A program made the translations under genes and the position numbers. A stretch of DNA of 64,000 nt, from positions 27,623,763 to 27,687,762 of the forward strand of contig NC_021674.1 in NCBI RefSeq assembly GCF_000247815.1, in the 5' to 3' direction. The notes under the pieces were generated by a model. It had not been told where the DNA came from, made no database searches, and saw only the letters and a list, made by a program, of their open reading frames with translations. The stretch's first letter is position 1, and each line of letters begins with the position of its first letter. Positions 12,990 through 24,799 of this stretch are shown here, one piece after another. The DNA comes from Ficedula albicollis. Lineage: Eukaryota > Chordata > Aves > Passeriformes > Muscicapidae.

Positions 12990-13205
12990 TAAATTGCTTC
13001 AGTGCTGTCGCATTCTGTAAAAGATTTTTTCAGAGGTTTTAGGGACTATTTCAAAACTATGTATTAATTCTGCCCCTGATTGATGAATTATTCTATTTAG
13101 ACAGTTCACTGAAAACAGTTGAACTTCAAAGGCCATATGAAATCATTTATTATCTCACTTGTGATTTAGAAACACACCAGCTGAAAGTCTCAATGCATAT
13201 GGTAA
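12990..13205. promoter_or_regulatory. Candidate conserved non-coding element (weak)
   Basis: A stretch of even composition without simple repeats, rich in homeodomain-type cores. It includes TGATTGAT at 13077-13084 (fits the PBX-HOX pattern TGATNNAT), directly followed by GAATTA. This is texture-based only; no cross-species comparison was possible. Confidence 0.2.
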
Positions 13206-14386
13206 TAAGCAGTATTTCCCTATTAAAAACCCTACTTTTTTCAAATGAAAGAAAAAAAAATTCCTTTCCATAGACTTAGCATAAGACTTATCAAAAATCA
13301 AATCAAACCACAAAACCTGTAGTTACATTTTAAGTTGTTAATTTTATTACTTTTTAAACAAAGTAAGACTGTTAAACATAGAAAGGAGATTTATTCTTAC
13401 CAGCTTACCCATAAAAGCGATTTAATGATATCTGTCTATGAGATTTTTTCTTCCAGTAATATTGTCCAAACTACTAAACCAGAGAAGTTTCCAACATGAT
13501 ATAGCACCTATATGAAAGCATGTCCTAGTGAACAGGTATGTGAAGGTTTTTACAGTGCAAAATGCTAGCTAGACAAATGTTCCGTCTAGGAAGAATGTAT
13601 TTATCCATGTAGGAGGGTACAATAATGTGTTCATGCTGAAAAAAAGGGATCCACACCGATACAGGAGCAAACAGTTTTTATTTATTGTTTCATTGTCACA
13701 GTAGAAAGTCCACTTCCAACTACTTTATTTGAAATGACACAATGAGTGAGGTGATTCTATTCTTTTCTTCTTAAAACAAGTAAGAGATAAGCTTCAATGA
13801 TTTTTCAAAACAATTTGAACACATTACTGAATAAAATATCTACCATGATAAAAACATAAAGGAAAAAAACCCTAGTTTTTCAGCAGCACGGCATGATATT
13901 TCTTGTGCTGTGGTACTTCTGGAGAGAAAAGATCAAATTCAATTCACCTGTCACTGATAAAAGGGGGGGGGCGGGTTAAGCTAAAAATGAAAACAGCACA
14001 GCTACTTGCCCAATGGCATATTAAAAAAAATATATCTACAAGGAGCACATATTAATTCAGTTGGGGTAATTTAACTAAGCTATTTTGTTTATGAAGCTCA
14101 AATGGCAAGCTTCTCTCCTTCACTCTAGAGAGCAAAAATGATTCAATGAATACACTACCTCCGTTCCGAGGCCTCTTCTTGCAGAGAATTTGAAGTATAG
14201 CAATTATGTTAATAAAGATTGCACCAAATATGCATTTAGTTTAGTGAAAAAAAAACAAACCAACAAACTGGTTTCTCAAAAGCAAAACAATATTCTTTAC
14301 TTTGCACCATTAAATCTTCTGATTATCAAAGTTTACACACTAACACAGAATTTGCAATTCCAGCACTGAAATTAACAGGACTGTTC

Positions 14387-14410
14387 TTTTTTTCTTTTTT
14401 TTTTTTTTTT
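14387..14410. repeat. T-rich homopolymer run
   Basis: T-tract interrupted by one C. On the minus strand it is a poly(A), but I see no retrotransposon body or target-site duplication beside it. Confidence 0.9.
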
Positions 14411-16627
14411 AATTCCCATAGGTCTTTCCCTCTGACTGTTCAACTGTATTTCATAGCATGGCACTATAAAATTCTGGCACCCTTAAACCCTCTCTAGGAT
14501 CAATATTAAAAATATAAGTTACAGACAAAGAACTAGTCAAACCTTATGAGCCAACTGGAAAAGTAAGTGGCATTCTTCTTACTTATCGTATTTCAAAGCG
14601 CAGCACTTTTTCGTAGGAAGATCCCATTAGCTGAGCTATGACATCTTTATTCTCGTACCTGTAAATCATTCCATTGTTAACCTCCTAAACTGCAGTGACT
14701 GCTGCCACCTATGGGATCTCCCCAGGAGCGGTCAGGATTTCACTCGGCGGTTCCCTCTGCCGGGGATGTAGGTCTGACAAACGTGCAGGCACTTTTGTTA
14801 ACAGCAGGTGTCCCCACTTTTGCTGATGTTTTACCTCTAAGTCATCCCTTTAAAAGCATTTTCATGTTTCCTAAAATAAACTCCAACTTCTGCCTGGAGT
14901 CTAAGTAGTAGCAAGGTGATTTGAGAGAGGAAATTGCAGCCCCTGAACTCTTAATTCAGTTCAATAAATGCAATTTTGCAGAAAAACAAAAATTCCCTTG
15001 TTGTTAGCACAATGTTATCTGCTGTGATGTATTAGCGGGCCCAGAGCCAAACAAGTTTCCTTCTAAAGAATAAGTTGAAATAAACCCAAGAACCTTTTAA
15101 GTAGGATAAGATCAGCTTTGTTTAGGCAACAGTTTCATCAAAGACACCGATGCTGTATCAGAATAACCTTACAAAGAAGGTGATGAATGAAAAACATTAA
15201 AATACATTCAATTTTATAGTCCCACATAATACCAGACTCAGTAATATATGCATAAACATATGGAAATACCCCTGGAAAAGTACTAACGTTTGCTGTTTAG
15301 CTTTTTCAAATCAATATATCTGACTTACTTAAAAAGCAAGCAATTGTGCAGAAAGTAAGTGCAGTTTTGTTAGCTAATCAAGAAGATAAGTTTTCCTACC
15401 CTTAAAGTACAAAAACTAGACACATCTGGTTTTTCAAATATGTCACCTTTTTCTCTTCAGTCTCTTCTCCCTCTATATTTAATCTCAGGGATCATAATTC
15501 TATTTGAATATATCAAGGCTTTGCTCTTCAAAATCCAAAAGATGGGCATGGATAAAAAATGATGGCAGAGCAAAAGGGCAAATTTAAACTAGAAGTAATG
15601 TAGTTAGAAGCCTAGGTGAAGTAACATTACAGCAAAGAGACTCTTACAACAGAGATTCATTCTGTCAATAGAACACATTATCAAAATAAATAAAATACAG
15701 CACAGCTCTCCAAAAGGAATAGCATTAACTGGGAGATTAAAGCTAAGCAGACATTGAATACTGCATACCACCCTAGTGGTTTGATTAGAGCAAATTAAAA
15801 AGAACATAATTTAAGAGCAAGGTCTTAAAACAGAGACATTATTAAAATCAGAGTTTTACAAAGCAGAGGTATTTATTGAGGTTTGATATAGAAATGATTA
15901 TTATTCAAAAGACTCAGTATTCAGAAGAAACTACAAAAGCAGGAAAGAAACATGAGAAAATACCTGAGAGACATTCCTAAGGCATCAGTATCTCTTTGAC
16001 TGGGCACAAACAATAGCACAATTTGTTCTCTACATATCCCCTCCAGGGCTTAATGATGATAGAGCTACAGGGAATCTGAAATATTGTAAAAAGGCAGACA
16101 TGAGCATATACTTGGCCATTCAACACTGAGTACTAGACTAGACTAGATTCAACACTGGAAACACCCAGCCTTCCTTTTGGTGTTGGGAAAAAGCTCGCTG
16201 TCTAATTTGTCTTTCGGGTTTTTTTAATTAAAAAAACTACTTTATCACACAATAAAGAACAATCAATTCACTTTCTTATGCTAACACTTTTTTCCACCTT
16301 TTTGTAAGAGAACAAAACTCAAAGTCACATCACGACTGAGTCTCCCTGACTAGTTTAGAACAGTAAATCTACAAAAAAAAAAAAATTCAGTCCCCTGCCT
16401 TCAGCCCCAATAGTGCCTGATGTGGAGTCAGAACAGTGCCTTACTGGTGGCAAGGGAAGTGGTAGAAATGCAAGTTGGGTGTCTGTAGAAATGAGTGCAG
16501 GAGTTCCCTTTGGGCACAGTTAGACATTAGGTCTGCTTACCTGTACTGCCAGATCTCACCAGCTTTGAGGCTTTTCTCTACCTGCATCACAGCAAAAATC
16601 AACCTGGTTCTGCTCACTTGAACTTCT

Positions 16628-16793
16628 CCTTTCAGGGGTATAAACTACTCTGAAATGTAGAGTATCCCAGCCTAATAGTGGTTCACAACCCAAAGAACAG
16701 GTCTCCCTTCCCTTTCAGGGGTATAAACTACTCTGAAATGTAGAGTATCCCAGCCTAATAGTGGTTCACTACCCAAAGAACAGGTCTTCCTTC
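16628..16793. repeat. Tandem duplication, two copies of 83 bp
   Basis: Copy 1 at 16628-16710 and copy 2 at 16711-16793 abut exactly and differ at two positions (A/T in the ACAAC/ACTAC segment and C/T near the end). There is no third copy and no homopolymer at the junction. Confidence 0.95.
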
Positions 16794-17107
16794 TCTTTCT
16801 ACCCTCCTCATTCCTGCCCAAACAATACATTCCAACTACAACTTCTGCACTAGATTTGATGATTCTGGGTTGTACATCAAGATCAAAGGAAGGCTAATCC
16901 ACAAAAAACTAACCAAACAAAAAAAACTGAAGAAAACCCTCCTCAACCTACACCCCCCTCTCCTCCCTTCCCCCCAAAAAAACCCCACCCCTGTTTTTCC
17001 TTTAGATTAATATACTGACCAACTCCACAGACACACAAGTGTTTTGCCCCAGAAGAGACAGAGGACAGCAGCCCCAGGGCAGCAGAGAGGGCAGCAGGCT
17101 GTTACAC

Positions 17108-17218
17108 CAAGCACTGCCTGAAGCTGATACACGTGATACCACTTCAAAGGGGCACACGAGTCTTCTCCCTTCTCTTCCACTAGGATGACATCATGGAACC
17201 ACAGCCTGGCCTCTCCAG
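17108..17218 (-). other. Candidate internal exon, phase 1-1 (unconfirmed)
   Basis: On the minus strand a TG-rich and T-rich tract ends in AATGCAAG (AG at 17220-17219). An open frame of 111 bases follows, to a CTTG|GTGTAA donor-like site (GT at 17107-17106). The interval begins and ends in phase 1 and encodes about 36 residues, including EARLWFHDVILVEEKGED and KWYHVYQLQ. Local GC is higher than in the flanks. I do not recognise the protein. The frame stays open past the donor to about 17007, which a random open frame would also do. Confidence 0.18.
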
Positions 17219-17865
17219 CTTGCATTAAAACACACACACACAGAGTACAACAAAATAAGAAACTCACTTAGTCAAACACATCAATATTTTTTTAACGAAA
17301 CAGAAAAGCTGGGACACCACAGCTGATGTTCTCTCCTCTCTCCCACAGGTGTTTTGTTTTAATTATCATTATTCAGTTAATTCCTTTCCAGGCTGAAAAA
17401 GAAACAAGCTGAAAACTGTGGTTTTAAATTTAATTTTCGAAGCAAAGAAAATCTGTTTTCCAAAACTGCTGTCTATTTAGGCAGAGCAGAGAAATCTAGC
17501 AAATAAATCAAGGCTATTCTGCGAGTAATACCCATAATTTTACAGAAGCTCCTATTCACCTGTGTTTCAGGAATAGAGATTGCTTTAAAATACTACATTA
17601 CTGTAATAATTCATGGTTTGGACCTGTAATTTTGATGTCTTTCTAATTTGGGAGTCCAAAATCCCATTCCAGATATTACTCAATCCAAACCAAGTGTTTT
17701 GTAAGAACAATCCCACGAGCCTTAAAACCAGGTATTCCTACTGATTTGAAACACCTTTTCAGAATCGTACTTGGACTAGGAAATTTCTTTCCCTTTAAAA
17801 ACAGATGGTTATACTTAACTATAGAGGAAGTTTTCCTATGTCTGATAACCCTGTATTAAGTTACC

Positions 17866-17995
17866 CAATCACATTCAGCCATTTCTTGTCCTCTATCTGC
17901 TTTGATCACCTAAATCCCTGTCATACCCCCCAATCACATTCAGCCATTTCTTGTCCTCTAGCTGTTTTGATCACCTAAATCCCTGTCATACCTGC
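17866..17995. repeat. Tandem duplication, two copies of 65 bp
   Basis: Copies at 17866-17930 and 17931-17995 abut and differ at about four positions, two of them at the very end of the unit. Confidence 0.95.
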
Positions 17996-18470
17996 CCTGT
18001 CCTATGGGACATTTCTTATAGAGATGAGTGGGTTTACTATATAATCATCTCCAGCTCGGCTGTTCTCTATCTGTCTTCAACTGCTGCTAGTAGAGGAAGA
18101 AGGTAAGTAATTGTGCTATTGTACTCATTGCTGCTGTAGGAGCAAGAAAACAAGAAAAAGAGAGATAAATCACACAGTAAAGAGATTGCTACTGAAACCA
18201 AAGGATCCTAAACTTGATTTGCAATAGTACCTAATCAGTAAAGGTGGGGCAGCTGCAAAAGCAGCAGCTTTCTGCTCCATTCTAGTCTGATCATGACCAG
18301 GAAAAGAGTTTGACTATTCAGATAACACTCTCTACTTTACATAGTGTGCATAATGCTAATCACACAGAGTTCAAAACATGGGGAATCTGGCACTTGAGCA
18401 TTCAGCAACACGGTATGTCATAAACATTATAACCTATAATATGATTTCTATGTCCTTAAGTGAATTAATG

Positions 18471-18490
18471 TAGTTCATAATTATGAACTA
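18471..18490. repeat. Perfect 20-bp palindrome
   Basis: TAGTTCATAATTATGAACTA equals its own reverse complement over 20 bases. The symmetry stops at the flanking bases. It contains half-sites separated by AATT, but no function is claimed. Confidence 0.8.
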
Positions 18491-21160
18491 TTAATTATCT
18501 TCAGCACTGTCTGAATAATCTCACTCTCAATATCTTTCCTGTCTCACTTTTATAGTCCAAGCAGACCAAACCTGGACCATTCCAAATCAAACCTGACAAT
18601 TCTGAATTAACCAGTCCTGCACGTCCTAAAATCCTGCCATCTTGATACATTAAAACATTCCTCCTTTTTTTTCTGATTGAACGTGATATGAATCCAGTCT
18701 TCAAGAAAGCACAAGTATTGTATTTCCCTCCCTGTTATACATCTCCTGTAGCCATTGTAGTCTCTTATTTTCCTATCGAAATCATGTAATTAAATAATGT
18801 GAATATGATTACTTGACTTACTTTACAAGAACAGGTCATCACTAATAGTTTGATGTGATTATGAAGCCCTGTATCTTCAAAGGGACAAAACAATAAAAAA
18901 AATACAATACACAAAGTCAATTATTTCCTATAATCTCTCCATTTACTTAAGGACATTACACAAAGCACATTAAAAGTAAACCATATCTATTAACATACCA
19001 CAAAAAATTATTAAAAGACTAAATGGATTGAAAATGAACATTGTTAACGTTGCACTCACATGCAGGTCCCTTCAACTGACTATACAATATGAATAGCTGA
19101 ATGAGAACCACATTGACCATGATGTAGATAATTTAAATTTTTTAAATTCTTGACCTTCAGAGAATTATTAAAAGCCTGTACTTCCACTTCATGGTAACAT
19201 AATTCTAGAATCTTGTAGTGTCACAATTTTTAAAATACTTGATATAAACAGTTTTAAACTGTATTTTTATTTGAACAATATCAAGCCAGACACTGCAGAT
19301 CTACTGTACTATTTTAAAAAGAAATCATATTTTAAATGACTTCTGAAGAGAGTTTTTATAATTAATTGTAAATTTTAACAGCCCATTTTAAACATCAAGT
19401 ATATGCCACCAATCATGTTTAACATTTGTTCCTTCAGAAATGCCCTCTCCCAAAGAGAGTGAATAATTTCCATGACTTTTACCACAGTATTCCAAATTTT
19501 TGTTAAATAAAAATTAAAAAGTTCTGAATTTATCATGTGGCATTTCAATGTAACAATTCCTAGGTTTCAATTGATATTTGCTGCCCTATTACAACTTGTG
19601 GTTCTTCCATTAACTAAAAGTTGAAAAAGCCTGTCTTCTGACCTGGTTTTCCTATAACTATATGCATCTCCCAGAAAAAAAAAAATCACCCCTTCTAAAA
19701 CCATCCTCATTTTTATGGAAACCAAATTATTAGGAAGTCATTGACATCACAGTAAAATTGTGGGAGTTACTCTGCATTTTCTTGCACAATTTCAAACTCT
19801 CTTAATACTGCAGGACAACATAAGAGCTCTTCCTATTCTCTAACCTTTTTTCTTTCCACAGCAATATCCAAAGCATTTTCACTTTCTTTTCCTTTCTGTG
19901 GATAATTCAGGATGCAATTTCCAAAGTTCTATGTCAGTCCTAAGAGTCTTAGTCGCCTTCGAGTCTGTTCCCAGCCAATCACCAAGACAACAGGTCATGA
20001 TAATGAATGAGAGATCTGACCCAGAGTCAATTCACTCAGTCACCAATTTATATCGGAATGACAAGTTAGGTATATGCCTGGAATTCCCCATCAGTAGATA
20101 TAATCTTAATAAGCTTTGTCACCTGTAGTATCTCAGCCTTTTCCTAGGCAGATTGTCCCTTGCTCAAGTTTACAAGAACTGATATCATCAGTGGGTTTAG
20201 CTCACCTGGTTCCCCATTGGAAAGACTGACTCTCTCTTCACAGCAGATGTTTCATAGTCCTATTCCATAAAGGGTCTGATTTAAATTGTATTTTTAGTTG
20301 ATCCCTCACTCAGGAATAAAATGTGAATATGACTTGTCATCTTTGATCAGAGCAATTTCTTTCATAGTTTTCCAGTAAATGTTTGGGATCTAAGCAAATG
20401 AGGAGACAGTGGGATTCCAGTCTCTTTCTTGTGGCAGTTAGTCTCTCAGTTCTACAGTGTGGCTGCAGTTGTGGTAGTTCCTTAAGAAAGCAAACCATGT
20501 ACCATAATTCTCCAAACTGTTCTGGAATTGTGGACGGTAAGTTCAGGCTCTTCTAGATTTGTGCTGTCTTGAGAAGATGGCCCTGTGCTTAGTGTGCTGC
20601 TTTGCCAGCTCCTGTCAAGGTAGCTGAGGAAAGCTGAAAAGTCAAGCCAAAAAGTCAATCCATCGGGGCCAAGTGAAGTGGCAGAAGCACAGCCTGAGTG
20701 GATAAAGGATCATTTGAACTTTCTGCCAGCAATTCTCCTGAGATATTAAACAGTCCAAATTGGTCTTCCTCCTTTTTGCCATAGGCTTCTTCAAAGATTA
20801 ACACAGTGTTTGCCAAGCTGCTTCAGTTAGCAAGGGACAAAGCCAATAATCTACATTTTCTCTTTTCACTAGATTCCCACGGAAATCTACTTAACCTCAG
20901 TGCTCCCTTCTGGTGCTAATTTGGACAGGAAATACTGTGGTCTGATCTTGTCTTTAGTTAAATGGGCCTGAAAAGTTTTCTGAAACTGTTGCTTGCTACT
21001 CTTACACTTCAGAAAATGCAAAAACACTTACAGTTGTGATACAGACCAATCCCTTAAGCAAATTCCTTTTTTTTTTCATTCTTTAGCTAAAACTTCCTGA
21101 AATTTGTCCACTGACAATAGATTAGATTGTCCAATAAAACTATCTGTAGGTCCTGCCATA

Positions 21161-21440
21161 TCACAGACAGGCTGTCCAACACTTCTGTTTTCTCCTTTTC
21201 TAGTGTCCTAGAAACAACAGGAAATATAAAATACGAGTTTTGAGGGTTGCTTGTTTTCTGAGGTTCTTTCCCTTCATTTTTTTTTTCAAAACACTGTATT
21301 TCTGAACTCACAGACAGGCTGTCCAACACTTCTGTTTTCTCCTTTCCTAGTGTCCTAGAAACAACAGGAAATATAAAATACGAGTTTTGAGGGTTGCTTG
21401 TTTTCTGAGGTTCTTTCCCTTCATTTTTTTTTTCAAAACA
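21161..21440. repeat. Tandem duplication, period 147 bp
   Basis: Copy 1 spans 21161-21307 and copy 2 spans 21308-21440, with one substitution over about 133 shared bases. Both carry a T10 run. The last 14 bases of the unit are not fully present in copy 2. Because the period is a multiple of three, the minus-strand frame passes through both copies without a stop, giving a 145-codon frame with an internally repeated peptide. That frame is most simply a consequence of the duplication, not evidence of a gene. Confidence 0.95.
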
Positions 21441-21449
21441 TTTCTGAAT

Positions 21450-24400
21450 TTTTACTCCTATTCTATAAGGAGTTACTCTTATCTTAGACAGTACAAGGGT
21501 ATTAACTTTGCTACAAGAAGACATCAGGGATTAATAGGTATTTATCTCAATATAGAATTTTTTCCTTCAATTCCCCAAAACAGGAAAAACAGGGTGGTTA
21601 CCCTTTAATGTTCTCTGTGAATTGAGGTGTGTTTTATAACTCTCATTTTTTACAAATATTCTTCTTATTAAGTGGAAGCTAAATGATAAATTCCTATTTT
21701 CATTGTCTGGAAAGTAAATACATTTCAGTCAATAAGGTTGCGCTACAGCAAACCAACTTCAAACAATGCCTGTACATAAAACATCAAGGCTAGGCAGACA
21801 CTGAAGTAAAAACCTCCAAACATAAATTTTGCCTGGAGTAAAATAAATATTGCTGGCTTAGCTTTATCTTCTCAATATGTATAATTTCAAACAAGTTTAC
21901 GACACAACCAAATACAATTCACACACAAGAGCATCACGAAGAAACAAAGCTCTTAATTATAATACATAAAAACTAGAAAAAAATAATAGCTAGAGCCAAG
22001 GCTAACAGTCCAAAGAACATTTTTAAACAAGACACACAACTAACTTCTTTCCTTTATTAGGTTCAAAAAACCCCAGCACAAGTACCTCCTACATAACTGG
22101 AAAGGAAAACAAATTAGCCTTATTTGCACATTGTTTATGTCCCTAAACCTTAAATCACCTTTATCAGGTTTTGAAAATATTACAATTGATCACCAAAATA
22201 GACAAAATTTTATTTTTAGATCTGAGATAGGAAACAGCAATTAGTTGCGTATTACAAAAATAACATGAGGGTGATTTGAAGGTCAGATCATCTGCAACCA
22301 TGACTTCGTACTCCAATGCATTAAACCCCCACATATTTCTTTGGACATCATTTGAGCTACCCAGTGGACTAGGCAATATTACCATGTACCTGCTATGCAC
22401 GTGGGCTCCACAGCTCCTGGAGTCTCCTAAATTTACAGAGGTTGTTACTATAATGGACCTCTTCATCCTCCCCCACCAAGCCATGCTGTACCAGCAAGGA
22501 GGAAAAACCCCTTCCCAACAGAAAATGGACTGAATGCAATGTGCACCACAAACCGTGGCCCTGACAGCATTAAATTGTGAATATTCCTCAACAAAACTAA
22601 GCTTGAGGGTGCATGAGGCCACACTGCTGAAGCAAAAAGATCAAAGCCTAAACCAATTACAGCCTAGTTTCACAGTCTGCCTTTGAAACGTAACAGTGAT
22701 ATACCTTATTTAACACACTATATTGATTTTTGCTAATATTCGTCAGCATTGCCAATGTGATTTTGGTTATCAAATCTTTACACACAGTAGCTCTGCACAT
22801 GCAATAAAATCTGAAATTATGAATAAAAATATTTTAAAGAACAGATGGAAAACTACTTCTAAATTTAGACATATGTTCAGCTATATTGGGCCACCTACTT
22901 AAACAATATCTGTATCTGAGGCAACAGCATATAAGCAAAACAGACTAAAGATAATGCTTTATTATAATCTTCTTGTGATGTCAAGGACAAAATTATCTTC
23001 AGATTCAGATCTACACAATTAGTGGGATTTTTTAAATTTACCTTCAGAATCATTTTATAACTCTGTAATTTTGCTTTTATTTTAATACTTTCAGGGCTAT
23101 GAAGACAATCTAGGAGCAATGAATTGTACTTTATTTGAAATAAAATATCATACATTTCAGTTATGCAGGATTATCCTGTAAGAGTTTCCTTACATTTTTT
23201 GAAAATCATGCAATGCTTTAGTGTTCTGTACAAACGAATACATTAACTGTTTCCAACAGAACTGCTAAATGCTTTATTCATGTTTGCATCTTAGTGGGTT
23301 TTTTTCCCCCAAAATGAATCAAATTTACAAAAGAATATTAAACAAAGAAGCATTATCCTCTCTCTGATCTTTGTTCTGATCATGAAGATTTTAAACAACA
23401 TTAGTCTCACACATAGCAAATTACTGCTTGTTAACTACTGTTGCCAACTGTTAGGGTACGTCTGCCTCACTATATCAGTTTGACCCAGCTTCTAGTGCTT
23501 AATGGTCCTCCAGGCTAAAAGCGAAAGCTGATCCATCAGGCTTACATTAGCATAGAATAACACTCAATGCTTATTGATGTGCATGCAGTGTAACTACCAC
23601 CCCCGGCACCTAGCTCAGTCCATTATTTTCATTTTATCTCAAGTCATTTGTATGGTTGTCTGCCCCAGTTAAAGCCATGGCAAGACTGGTACTTAAATGA
23701 ATTTGTGAGAAAGGAGACAAATGCCCCCTGAACTTCAAGCACTTTTCTATCATGACTTGCTAACATAAAATACACTGGTACTGTTAGGTCCACTTAGCGA
23801 GCATATCTAGAATGGCCTTAAGTAGGTAAGAAAAATCACTTAGGACACTATCAGCTAAAAGGACTGCTGATTAAATGCTGGGGGTGGTGAAGTGTAGGCT
23901 GTGACTGTTTGGGGTGTTATTTTTTCAGTGTGCTGTTTTGATTCTGCTCCTAAACCAGGAAACTTCAGCATAGTAACACCCAAAACATTCGGAGTATTGG
24001 GCTTTAACTGGGCGCTGTTCTTTAAGATTAAAAATACTGTGAAATTGCTACACTGTAATAGAAAAACAAAAACAAAATATTGAAACTTAAAGGCACATAC
24101 GCTATAATCACCTTAATAAAGAATCTTTGAAAACAAAGCAAGCTACCTCAAGCTTCAGGGCATACCAAACTATGTGGCCACAAAACATAATGATTGCAAC
24201 AAAAAGCCAGGAATATTCACAAAACAGTATAAAGAAAACTACAGAACAGATTCTAAATTCCCTTCACGCTATTTCACCAAATGTAAATTAAAAACTGCTG
24301 CAGTTTTTGCTTTTTCCAAGAAAATTATAATTCAGCATTACAAAGGAAAAGGAGCCATTCCAGATGTTAAGACAAACATAGTGCTCTTCTGAGCTAAGGT

Positions 24401-24685
24401 TTAAATAGGATTAATCAGACCCTATTGCTGCATGGACAGGAAAGCATAGGAATTCAAGAGAAAAATGTTGGTCAAGCAACAGTTATTCCAGCCATTTTTA
24501 ACGTATGGGCAGTTGGTTAGACTGCCCAATGAGCATGACATATTTTAATTTCCACCATAAAAAGCATTAATATCCCCACTTGCAAGATGCACGTAAATAC
24601 ATACATAATGCTACAGTTTTGAAAAGGATCAGCCAAAAAATAAATATGCTATGACTCCAAAAACTATGAAAGAACATTCCTCAGA
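21450..24685. other. Non-coding stretch, nothing named
   Basis: AT-rich unique sequence. The interval 22164-22622 is open for 152 codons on the minus strand and partly open on the plus strand, with balanced composition, but it has no splice signals I can defend and no recognised homology. Confidence 0.45.
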
Positions 24686-24689
24686 ACAA

Positions 24690-24791
24690 TGCCTCAGCCC
24701 TTCTACCCATCCATCCACTATCAACGAATGACAGAATGGTTGCCTCAGCCCTTCTACCCATCCATCCACTATTAACAAATGACAGAATGGT
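24690..24791. repeat. Tandem duplication, two copies of 51 bp
   Basis: Copies at 24690-24740 and 24741-24791 abut and differ by two substitutions. Each includes a small CCAT-type microrepeat. Confidence 0.95.
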
Positions 24792-24799
24792 ATCCAAAA

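Larger units (their letters stand above)
12150..16620. other. AT-rich non-coding stretch
   Basis: No gene, RNA or transposon recognised. It holds a candidate conserved block at about 12990-13205, a G-run at 13963-13975 and a T-rich homopolymer at 14387-14410. A three-fold CTAGA repeat lies near 16132, inside a short duplication of TTCAACACTG. Confidence 0.5.
17220..21160. other. Non-coding stretch, largely T-rich
   Basis: No gene recognised. It contains the 65-bp duplication at 17866-17995, a perfect 20-base palindrome at 18471-18490 and an LTR-promoter-like segment at 18500-18705. From about 18.8 kb the plus strand is visibly T-richer than the first 15 kb. Segments at 20400-20950 have moderate GC, but I see no transposon family I can name. 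Confidence 0.45.
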
